The position numbers were made by a program, and so were the translations under genes. A stretch of DNA of 14,866 nucleotides from Chitinophagaceae bacterium (lineage in GTDB: Bacteria; Bacteroidota; Bacteroidia; Chitinophagales; Chitinophagaceae). The stretch spans positions 1 to 14,866 of the forward strand of contig JABMML010000272.1 in assembly GCA_013205585.1 (NCBI GenBank). The letters run 5' to 3'. The notes under the pieces are model-generated. The model saw only the letters and a program-made list of their open reading frames with translations, ran no database searches and was not told where the DNA came from. Of the stretch, positions 5,577-13,779 are shown piece after piece (within the stretch, counting starts at the first letter, position 1; the number at the start of each line of letters is the position of its first letter).

Positions 5577-7133
5577 ATGCCCCCACGTTCAATTAATTAT
5601 CAGCAAAAACTTTGGTGGCTTATTGGAATTTCAGTTTTTGCTAAAATTCTACTTTCCTTTTTTCTTGAACTAGGGAATGATGAAGTGTATTATTATACCT
5701 ATGCGCTTCAGCCTGATTGGAACCATTTTGATCATCCCCCCATGGTAGGTTGGATGATACGTATTTTTACTTTAAATTTAAATTGGCTTTCTGCTTTAAG
5801 TATGCGCATAGGTAGTATTGTTTGCGCTGCGCTTACCACCATTGTTATTTTTGAATCGGGTACTTTATTAAAAAATGAAAAGGCAGGATGGATAGCAGCC
5901 CTGTTATACACATTATCTATTTACACTAGTATTATTGCGGGCTTATTTGTTATGCCCGATAGTCCTCAACTTTTATTTTTTACCTTAAGTATATATGTGA
6001 TGTTGAATTGGGTTATCAAGCCACATATGTTTACTTTATTTGGTTGGGTTTTATTGGGCTTGTTTATTGGGCTCGCTACACTAAGTAAAATACATGGACT
6101 ATACCTATGGGTGGGCTTTGGCTTATACGTTATTTTTAATCAGGTGGAAAACTTAAAAGAAAAAAATGGATACATTGCTATACTAGTTACTGTATTATGT
6201 ATTACTCCCATTTTATATTGGAATTTTCAAAACGATTTTATTACCTATCGCTTTCACTCTAAAAGAGTCATGCATACGGGTATTTCTTTTTCCAATTTTA
6301 TTACACAGCTAGCAGGGGAGTTTTTCTACCAAAATCCATTGGTATATATAGCCGTTTTAATTGCTTTACTGCGTACTCAAAAAGTAAAGTTTCAAGCAAA
6401 AAGTGCTAAAGCCATAAATTTACTACTTTGGTTAAGCCTTCCTTTAATTTTTATTTTCTGGGGGGTCTCTTTATTCAATGCCACACTACCTCATTGGACA
6501 GGTCCCGCTTTTATACCTTTATTTTTATTAGCAGGCGTTTACTGGGCCTCGTATTCTCGTAAAGTCATTCCTGTGCTCTTAAAATGGGCCATTGGTTTTA
6601 TGATACTGCTTGTGATAGGTTTTGTGGGTATTGTAAAATTTTATCCTAAGCAATTAGGTGCTGAAAAATTAGAAAATTTAGGAGAGTATAATCCCATTAA
6701 CGATGTGTCTGGCTGGGCTTATTTCAGTGATGTATTCAAGAATATGGTGGAAAAGGATCAAGTAGAAGGCAGAATGTCTAAGCAAGCGCCCATTGTAGTG
6801 CATAAATGGTTTCCAGGAGGGCATTTATTATTTTATACAGCGCCCAAAGTGAATGCAAGGGTTATTGCCATTGGAGCCTTAGAAGATGTTCATAAATTTG
6901 CCTGGTTAAATGAAAGTCAAGAAGCAGTGAAAATAGGGGAAGATGCTTATTGTATAGTGCCTTCCAATTTACCTGCCGACCCCATTGCTTTATACGGTGC
7001 TTATTTTACCAGCATTGAAAAACCAGATACTATACCTTATATTACCAAGGGGGTACTACTCAGAAATTTTTATGTATACAGGTTAAAAGGCTGTAAGCTT
7101 ATTCCAGCTAGTATATTAAAGCCTAAAAAATAA
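5577..7133 (+). CDS. Family 39 (ArnT/PMT-like) membrane glycosyltransferase
   Basis: The 518-residue polytopic membrane protein resembles family 39 glycosyltransferases, which move a sugar from a polyprenyl-phosphate carrier to a lipid or protein on the outer face of the inner membrane. Near the first membrane segment (about 12-31) is GNDEVYYY (33-40) with the D35-E36 pair expected of the catalytic loop. HFDHPPMVGW (50-59) and the family motif MPDSPQLLFF (126-135) follow. About ten hydrophobic segments run to residue 352, then a soluble C-terminal part of about 165 residues containing WFPGGHLLFY (411-420). ATG 5577 is preferred; an in-frame TTG at 5538 adds 13 residues with no obvious role. 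The acceptor is unknown. It follows aroQ by 54 bases and is convergent with tamB. Confidence 0.85.
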   Translation: MPPRSINYQQKLWWLIGISVFAKILLSFFLELGNDEVYYYTYALQPDWNHFDHPPMVGWMIRIFTLNLNWLSALSMRIGSIVCAALTTIVIFESGTLLKNEKAGWIAALLYTLSIYTSIIAGLFVMPDSPQLLFFTLSIYVMLNWVIKPHMFTLFGWVLLGLFIGLATLSKIHGLYLWVGFGLYVIFNQVENLKEKNGYIAILVTVLCITPILYWNFQNDFITYRFHSKRVMHTGISFSNFITQLAGEFFYQNPLVYIAVLIALLRTQKVKFQAKSAKAINLLLWLSLPLIFIFWGVSLFNATLPHWTGPAFIPLFLLAGVYWASYSRKVIPVLLKWAIGFMILLVIGFVGIVKFYPKQLGAEKLENLGEYNPINDVSGWAYFSDVFKNMVEKDQVEGRMSKQAPIVVHKWFPGGHLLFYTAPKVNARVIAIGALEDVHKFAWLNESQEAVKIGEDAYCIVPSNLPADPIALYGAYFTSIEKPDTIPYITKGVLLRNFYVYRLKGCKLIPASILKPKK

Positions 7134-7139
7134 AGCCGC

Positions 7140-10100
7140 CTAGAAAAGATTATCAAAATCTTTACGATAAGAAATACTCAAACCCTGTCTATTTCTCCTA
7201 CCTAAATTGCTTCCCGTTATATCTAAGCTATTTCTATTAAATACAATGGCGCGTAACTTGCGGTCTCTTGTTAAGATAAATTCAATATTTAAATCGGGCA
7301 ACCATTGGAAGGTTCCATTTTGAATGCTAGTAGTATTACGTACATTAAAATCTAAGTCGCCTCCTACATTCACAATAATATTATCATTTAAAAAGCTTCG
7401 GCCTAATTTTAAATTCACTCTTTGTCTATCTATCTTATTGGCATTAATGGCTAAACCAGCGCCTGTTGGGTCAATTAAATTAGCGCTATTGTATACCGAA
7501 GAGCCAATATCAAACCTTAAATTTTTATCTCCGGTTACCTTGTTTAAAATATTGGTAACAGATTTATTAATTTCCTTGGTCAATAAATTGGAGATAGTAT
7601 TAATACCAATAGTGGTTGCCGTATAGGCATTGCTATTATTGCTATTACTAAAGCTTACAGGGGCAAAGGAGTTAAATACAATTAAAAAAGAAACCTGTTT
7701 CAAAATTTCATTATCATCTCTTTCTAATCTTGATATAAATTGAGAGAACTCATTGTCTGTGCTAATGGGGTTGCCTGGTGGAAAGGCTAGGCTAAACTTA
7801 ATATCGGGTTGCGATAGTTTATTTCTAAGCCCTGCAATGACATACACACTACCTCTATAAGTTCTGACTGCATTGCTAAAGTTACTACCACCCACTAGTT
7901 CATTTAAACTAATTCTCTCAGCGGTATACCTAGCATCAATGTGTAAGTCGGCTTCGTAAGGGTCGCCAGTCCATTCAATAAAATTACCTGCTTCTGGAAT
8001 TAAGTCAAAAGGTTTTTTGATAAAGGATTGAAAGTTGAAATCGTATTTTCCAGACTCTATATTGTATTTACCTCTTATTGTTAAAGGTTCAATATTGCCT
8101 GCTCTTATTTTTAATCTTCCATTACCTACGGCTTTAATGACATCTCCCGTAAGCTCATCTAAAATAAGGTCAATCTTTGTTTTATTATTGGCTGTCACTT
8201 CAAGGTCGACTACTAAGTTATAGGCAGGTATATCTGTATTATTTTTAGTGGTTTTCCCATATTTTTTAAAAACAATATAATCCGATTTGCCACTTTCCTT
8301 GCTGGTAGAATTGGGTAAGTAAATATGGGCGCTATCATTTACATCTGCACTTATAAACATCTTAATATTTTCTTCTGGCCCTTTAATGGTCATGCTAGCT
8401 TTTCCAACAGCCTGCCCATAAAAATTGGCATTATCTATAGCATTCGTATTTAATAATTCTATTTTAGGGCTAGTCATTTCCATATCATAGTCTAAATGTT
8501 TAAAGCCTTGATTCAATATTTTACCTTTGAACACCGCTTTTCTATTTTTACTATCTCTTACTACAACATTTCCAAAGTCTATTCCTTCGTTGTTGAAATT
8601 AATAATACTGCTATCAATAAAGTAGCGCACTTTGGTATAGTCTACTATAAATGAGGCTTTCGCTAAGGTGGCGGAACCTAGCAAATAAGGGTTTTCAATT
8701 CTGCCTCCAAAATGTAGTGCGCCATTGGCTTTTCCGTCTAAATGGGTAAGTACACCACCAATAAATTGCTCTACTAAACTAAATTTACTGTTACGCATAT
8801 AAAGCATGGCGTCTAAGGGACTAGTATCGTTTTTGATAGTATAGCTTCCTATGGCGGCTAAATTATATTCGGTATTAGGGCAATTCAAGTTAAAAGGAAC
8901 TTTCCCGGTTGAATATTGGTAGCCAATTTCTAGATTGGCAATTCCAATAGAATCGGCGTTAAATCTAAATTGTGCTAATTTTAAATTGGCATCTAATTCA
9001 AAGTCGCTTAGTATATTTTTAAATTGAATTTTCCCATTGGTAATACCCTCTAGTTTAGGATAGCTGAAAAATACTTTTGTAAAGTCGCCTAAAATAATAT
9101 TTTTTAATTCAAGTTCTAGTGCATTTTTAGAGGTAGTAGAATTTGAAAGTACAAATTCCTGTATTCCTTGTGTAATGTTTAAATTGGATGCGTTTACATT
9201 ATTCTTTCTTAAAATAAGGCTACCTAAATTATTAATATTCCATTTTTTTTGGTTCAAAATGAAATAAGAGGGTTGCCATTTTATGGAAATACCATCATTG
9301 TAGGTTTGTACCATGCCCTTGAGCATTATTTCTTCTAAAGCTGACTTACTTAAAGCAAATACAGAAATGATAGATCGGTCATTGCTACTATGCACACTAA
9401 TATTGGGCTGTAAAAATTGAGTACTATCGGTTATATTAATAGAAGCTGCTATAATATTTACATAAACAGAATCCTTGGTGCCTGTGCCGGTAATTTTACC
9501 ATTTTTGATTAAATAACTGTCCCAGCTAGCGAAAGGAATGCTAGATACTAGGCTAATATTTTGTTTTGCAGAATTTAAGCTTCCCTCTAATGATAAATTA
9601 TTAAATCCAGTTATTTCTTTTTTAAATAATCTTAAATAAGGTTCGAAATAATTGGTTTTAATTTGAAAAGTAAAATCCTGATTGGTAGGGGTATTTTTGG
9701 GTGCATTAATATAAGTAGGGAAGTAGCGTTGCATAAAGTACTGAACGCTCGTAGGTAAGTTTATAATATTAAATTTACCTGTAATGGAGGCCTTGATATC
9801 TTCGCTAGATAATGTTATTTTCTTAATTCCATTTTGAGTACTAGATGCTAATGTTAAGGAATCAAAATCTAAGTTGCTAGTTTCGCCTTTTAAATTTCCT
9901 TTATAAAATTTAGCATACCCTATGAAATTATCAATACTATCTCCTTCAAAATTGAGGTCTAACTTGCCAGCAAGTTGTATATCATTTTTAGAAATATTTA
10001 AGGCTTTTAAATTGGCGTTATATAAATCGCTGATGGCAATAATTTTAGGCCTTCTTTCATTAAAATCAAGATTAACCTTACTCGTAAAATTTACATTCTC

Positions 10101-11828
10101 ATCATTAATATTTATGAAACCACTAAAGGCCTTTTTTTGTAAAATACCTTTTGTACTTATATGTGTATATATGTATTTATTAACTTCAATAGAGTCGATA
10201 TTACCTTGTATATTAGTTTTTATATTTTCTAAATTAAAAGAACTGCCCGCAATACTTCCCTTGAAATTCACTAGGCCTATTAAATCATTATCTAATAGTT
10301 TGCCAATATTAAAACGATTGGTTTCTAGTAAACCTTCATAACTAGGTTCCTTTTTTTCTGGAAATTGTAATCGTATTTCTGTTTTGGCTACACCTAATTG
10401 AGTACTAATTTGTCCTTTTGTAACAAAGTCATATAGGCTACCATTGAATTCACCTTTAAAGTTCATTTCACCTAGGCTATTTACATTTAATCCAGGAGTA
10501 GTTCTTAAACTGGGGATCCAATTAGAAATATCGTTGTAGTTAGCATCTGCAATTACACTAGTAAATTTAACTTCTGTATTACGCATATCAGGAATGCCTT
10601 TCATTGATAAGTTTCCATTAAGTGTAGACTTATTATAGGATGCTGTAAAGTCTTTTGTTTCAAAACCAGCTACTGTACCTAAAAAATCAAAACTTGTGTT
10701 AACCTTTTGATGTATGTTCTTAAGTGCAGGGGCGAAATAGGCGATATCATCGAAGGCTACACTCGCATTAGTCAAATGCGCCTTCATGGTTACCTTATCA
10801 ATATAAGAAGGAAAATCATTGGCTAAATCCTTGTACTGCATAGCATAATAACTACCTATGCTGCTATTATTGGTTTTTAATAAAAACTTATTAAACTCCA
10901 TTATTTCTGGAGTCATTTTAAACTGTGTGCTTAGTTTTTTTATTTCAAAGCCCGACTGTTCTTTCACGCGTAAGCTAACATTGGCCTTAATGGTATCTTC
11001 CATAAAACTTGCCCTTCGAATATTAGCATTGATATCCTTCATTCTAATATGATCGACATCAAAATTTGAAATAGGTTCATTGAACCCATTTTCAATCCAC
11101 ATTTTACCGTTGATGAGCTGTATTTCATTTGCAAAAACTTGAAAATGATTGTTATTAAAATAAAGTTCACCTTTTTTTCTTTTAATGGCTTTCGCTATAG
11201 TTCTAGTAGGGTTCAGCCCCTCTTTATTTTGTAATAGATAATAAGGCTTATTGGCTATGATTTGATCTATGTTAATATTTTTTCCATTAATAGATTTTAT
11301 ATTAACCAATAAGTTATTAGTTGATACAATAGTTTTATTGCCCATCCACTGGTCATCGCTAATAAATTGAAAATTAGAGATGTCTAGTTTTTTAAGATCA
11401 AATTGAGCCGCTTTTTGATTACTGTCTGAAGTCTTATTTAATTTATCTAGAATAAATTGATAATTCCATTTCGAGGTTTTACGGTGCAAATACAATTTGG
11501 TATTGACTAAGCCAATGTATTTTATTATAGGCGTATTATTGGAGAAGTATAAGTCACTTAATCTTAATTTTAAAGATTCGGTATAAAGGAGTGTATCCTT
11601 ATTTTCATCTCGAATAAGTATATGTTGAACATCTAATTTGTCGAACAAAGAAAAGCGGACTTGACCCAGTTCTACGGGGGCTCCAATGGTTTCGCTGAAA
11701 GAGGAGGCAATACGATGTGCTACTGTGTTTTGCACCCAGGGCAATAAGAATAACAGATAGGTAAATAAGCATATACCTACTAACGCTGCGGCAATAATTC
11801 TAAGTATGGTAAATTTCTTATTAAGCAA
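7140..11828 (-). CDS. tamB: TamB-like translocation and assembly / lipid-bridge protein (DUF490)
   Basis: This 1562-residue protein has one N-terminal membrane anchor (about 9-31, LRIIAAALVGICLFTYLLFLLP). A very long periplasmic region of repeating beta strands follows, with openings such as GAPVELGQVRFSLFDKLDVQHI (about 49-70), and a TamB-type C-terminal domain (roughly the last 450 residues) ending ISYRKDFDNLF. TamB proteins span the periplasm and are linked to outer membrane protein assembly and to phospholipid transfer between membranes. Length and layout match Bacteroidota TamB. The start is probably TTG at 11828: an in-frame TAG lies 42 bases further upstream with no ATG between, and a start further inside would cut the anchor. 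It follows ggt by 28 bases on the same strand. No tamA/tamL partner gene is in the window. Confidence 0.88.
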   Translation of the reverse strand: MLNKKFTILRIIAAALVGICLFTYLLFLLPWVQNTVAHRIASSFSETIGAPVELGQVRFSLFDKLDVQHILIRDENKDTLLYTESLKLRLSDLYFSNNTPIIKYIGLVNTKLYLHRKTSKWNYQFILDKLNKTSDSNQKAAQFDLKKLDISNFQFISDDQWMGNKTIVSTNNLLVNIKSINGKNINIDQIIANKPYYLLQNKEGLNPTRTIAKAIKRKKGELYFNNNHFQVFANEIQLINGKMWIENGFNEPISNFDVDHIRMKDINANIRRASFMEDTIKANVSLRVKEQSGFEIKKLSTQFKMTPEIMEFNKFLLKTNNSSIGSYYAMQYKDLANDFPSYIDKVTMKAHLTNASVAFDDIAYFAPALKNIHQKVNTSFDFLGTVAGFETKDFTASYNKSTLNGNLSMKGIPDMRNTEVKFTSVIADANYNDISNWIPSLRTTPGLNVNSLGEMNFKGEFNGSLYDFVTKGQISTQLGVAKTEIRLQFPEKKEPSYEGLLETNRFNIGKLLDNDLIGLVNFKGSIAGSSFNLENIKTNIQGNIDSIEVNKYIYTHISTKGILQKKAFSGFININDENVNFTSKVNLDFNERRPKIIAISDLYNANLKALNISKNDIQLAGKLDLNFEGDSIDNFIGYAKFYKGNLKGETSNLDFDSLTLASSTQNGIKKITLSSEDIKASITGKFNIINLPTSVQYFMQRYFPTYINAPKNTPTNQDFTFQIKTNYFEPYLRLFKKEITGFNNLSLEGSLNSAKQNISLVSSIPFASWDSYLIKNGKITGTGTKDSVYVNIIAASINITDSTQFLQPNISVHSSNDRSIISVFALSKSALEEIMLKGMVQTYNDGISIKWQPSYFILNQKKWNINNLGSLILRKNNVNASNLNITQGIQEFVLSNSTTSKNALELELKNIILGDFTKVFFSYPKLEGITNGKIQFKNILSDFELDANLKLAQFRFNADSIGIANLEIGYQYSTGKVPFNLNCPNTEYNLAAIGSYTIKNDTSPLDAMLYMRNSKFSLVEQFIGGVLTHLDGKANGALHFGGRIENPYLLGSATLAKASFIVDYTKVRYFIDSSIINFNNEGIDFGNVVVRDSKNRKAVFKGKILNQGFKHLDYDMEMTSPKIELLNTNAIDNANFYGQAVGKASMTIKGPEENIKMFISADVNDSAHIYLPNSTSKESGKSDYIVFKKYGKTTKNNTDIPAYNLVVDLEVTANNKTKIDLILDELTGDVIKAVGNGRLKIRAGNIEPLTIRGKYNIESGKYDFNFQSFIKKPFDLIPEAGNFIEWTGDPYEADLHIDARYTAERISLNELVGGSNFSNAVRTYRGSVYVIAGLRNKLSQPDIKFSLAFPPGNPISTDNEFSQFISRLERDDNEILKQVSFLIVFNSFAPVSFSNSNNSNAYTATTIGINTISNLLTKEINKSVTNILNKVTGDKNLRFDIGSSVYNSANLIDPTGAGLAINANKIDRQRVNLKLGRSFLNDNIIVNVGGDLDFNVRNTTSIQNGTFQWLPDLNIEFILTRDRKLRAIVFNRNSLDITGSNLGRRNRQGLSISYRKDFDNLF

Positions 11829-11836
11829 TGAAGGGG

Positions 11837-11856
11837 TTTTTGTAAAAATACAAAAA
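11837..11856 (-). repeat. Perfect AT-rich inverted repeat between ggt and tamB
   Basis: TTTTTGTA (11837-11844) and TACAAAAA (11849-11856) are perfect inverted repeats around AAAA. They fill nearly the whole 28-base gap between the ggt stop and the tamB TTG. On the transcribed strand the stem is weak (one G-C pair) and is followed by CCCC, not a T-run, so it is not a usual terminator. It might be a protein site or a structure influencing tamB translation. Confidence 0.5.
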
Positions 11857-13596
11857 TTAATAGCCAGCTACGCTATCATCACCTCTTTTATCTCCTGCTG
11901 CCATTCGTTTGCCATCGCTTGAAATAAGAATGCCATCCATTCTACCAAATTTGCCTCTTCTGATGGTTTTATAGCCCATATTTTTCAAGCCATTTTCAAT
12001 ATTTTCTGGGAAATCAGATTCTAAAGCAACTACATCTGGAATCCATTGGTGATGAAATCTTGTGGCATCAATAGCTTCTTTGATAGTCATTTTAAAGTCT
12101 ATAATATTCACTAAAACTTCATATACTTGGTTGGGAATAGTGGTGCCTCCTGGAGTACCAATACTTATATAAGGTTTCCCTTTTACAGTGACAAGGGTAG
12201 GTGTCATAGAACTTAACATTCTTTTACCTGCTTGTATTGAATTGGCTTCTCCACCCAAGGCCCCATACATATTAGGTACACCTGGCTTCACGCTAAAGTC
12301 GTCCATTTCATTATTTAATAAAAAGCCTGCACCCGCCACAATGGTTTTATTGCCATAGGTATCATTTAAAGTGGTGGTAATAGCTACCATATTTCCTTCT
12401 TTATCAATGACACTTAAATGGGTGGTTTGCTCACTTTCAGTTACCTGGCCAGCTACTGTTATTTTACTAGTTCCTGCCACCCCTTCTTTATAATCGCTCA
12501 TTCTTGCTTGCGCATAACTATTACTTACTAAAGTTTTAGTGGGCACTTTCCAATAATCAGGATCACCCATATGTTCTGCACGATCTGCATAGGCTCTTCT
12601 TTGTGACTCCACCATTAAGTTTACAGAAGCAAGTGTATTCAATCCCATTTTCTCTACATTAAAAGGGGCAATCATTTGCATCATTTGTGCAATTAATATT
12701 CCACCACTAGAAGTAGGGGCAAAACTTATTACATGGTGGTCTCTGTAATCAAACTCTATAGGTTTTCTAAATTTAGGTTTGTAGTTTTTTAAATCTTCTA
12801 CACTAATATAGCCACCACTATGTTTCATTTCTTTAACTATGTATTCAGCAGTTTCACCTTCGTAAAAACCTGCTAATCCTTTTGCTTGAATGCGTTTCAG
12901 TGTAGCTGCTAGTTCAAGTTGAATAAGTGTATCACCTGCTTTCCAAACTTCTTTTTGTGTAAATGCACTTGGTGCAGAACTATACTTTAAAAAATTAGCA
13001 CGGTCTGCATTTAAACCCTTGGCTTCTCTTTCTGAAATCATATAGCCAAATTCAGCAAACTCAATGGCGGGTTCAATCAATTTTGCAAAAGGCAATTTAG
13101 CATAAGCATGTGTACTTATTATGCCTGCAATACTTCCTGGAATACCAGAAGCAGAACTACCTCTTGTTGATTTTCCATCAATAGGATTTCCTTGCGCATC
13201 TAAATACATATCTCTACTTGCAGAAGCAGGTGCTGCTTCACGGTAATCAATACCTATTAATTCTCCATTTACTTTTCTAGCTAACATAAAACCTCCTCCA
13301 CCAATATTACCTGCCCCTGGAAATACCACGGCTAAGCTAAGTTGAGTGGCAATAGCTGCATCAAAAGCATTGCCTCCCTCTTGCATCATAGTTGCACCTA
13401 CCATACTGGCCAGTGCATGTGCCGAGGTAACGGCCCCATTTTCAAATGATTTTTCTTTCACCACTTCATATTGATAAGGATTAATATGAGGATGCGCTTT
13501 TAAAAAGGGTTGGGCCATTAATTTGCCTGTAAAAAGAAGGACAAAAAATAGCATTATTAACTTGGCAATAGAGAAGGCTTGCAGCGCATTTTTCAT
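11857..13596 (-). CDS. ggt: Gamma-glutamyltransferase, secreted precursor
   Basis: Gamma-glutamyltransferase cleaves the gamma-glutamyl bond of glutathione and related compounds by hydrolysis or transpeptidation, outside the cytoplasm. The 579-residue proenzyme has a Sec signal peptide (about 1-28, cleavage after KLMA). The large-subunit region has GGNAFDAAIA (74-83), NIGGGGFML (97-105) and DYREAAP (117-123) with R119, which should bind the glutamyl carboxylate. Autocleavage would occur before T391 in ESEQTTHLSV, the catalytic N-terminal Thr of the small subunit. D432-D433, S462-S463 in LSSMTPT and G483-G484 in TPGGTT complete the active site. A lid loop around Y444 is present, as in E. coli Ggt. 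It heads a - strand pair with tamB and is divergent from the PIG-L gene. Confidence 0.95.
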   Translation of the reverse strand: MKNALQAFSIAKLIMLFFVLLFTGKLMAQPFLKAHPHINPYQYEVVKEKSFENGAVTSAHALASMVGATMMQEGGNAFDAAIATQLSLAVVFPGAGNIGGGGFMLARKVNGELIGIDYREAAPASASRDMYLDAQGNPIDGKSTRGSSASGIPGSIAGIISTHAYAKLPFAKLIEPAIEFAEFGYMISEREAKGLNADRANFLKYSSAPSAFTQKEVWKAGDTLIQLELAATLKRIQAKGLAGFYEGETAEYIVKEMKHSGGYISVEDLKNYKPKFRKPIEFDYRDHHVISFAPTSSGGILIAQMMQMIAPFNVEKMGLNTLASVNLMVESQRRAYADRAEHMGDPDYWKVPTKTLVSNSYAQARMSDYKEGVAGTSKITVAGQVTESEQTTHLSVIDKEGNMVAITTTLNDTYGNKTIVAGAGFLLNNEMDDFSVKPGVPNMYGALGGEANSIQAGKRMLSSMTPTLVTVKGKPYISIGTPGGTTIPNQVYEVLVNIIDFKMTIKEAIDATRFHHQWIPDVVALESDFPENIENGLKNMGYKTIRRGKFGRMDGILISSDGKRMAAGDKRGDDSVAGY

Positions 13597-13779
13597 AGGG
13601 TTTCAATTGAACAAGTAATTTACTTAAATATTTAGTATTCAACAAACTAGGGCCTACCATTTGTGTAAAACTATCCTTAGATAGCCCCTTTTTAAGCCCA
13701 AATATCCTTATTTTTAGGGGTATAAATAGGCCCTTTATTCTATAAAATTTAAGTGTAAAAAAATGAATTTTTTTTAACC
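13597..13779. promoter_or_regulatory. Divergent intergenic region between ggt and the PIG-L gene
   Basis: This 183-base AT-rich region must hold promoters for both divergent genes. A near-consensus TACCATTTG (13655-13663, one base too long for TAnnTTTG) faces the + strand gene; no exact TAnnTTTG was found on either strand. A small hairpin CTATC-CTTA-GATAG (13671-13684) is followed by CCCCTTTTT (13685-13693). CCCCT (13685-13689) could pair with AGGGG further on (about 13717-13721), and AGGGCC near 13649 with GGCCCT near 13729. These paired GC clusters stand out, but their role is unclear. Confidence 0.35.

Noticed and set aside
9922..10341. 139-codon + strand open frame opposite tamB
   Set aside because: It is antisense to a clear TamB reading frame, gives a Leu/Ser/Lys-rich product with no family features, and is explained by the AT-rich composition of the opposite strand.
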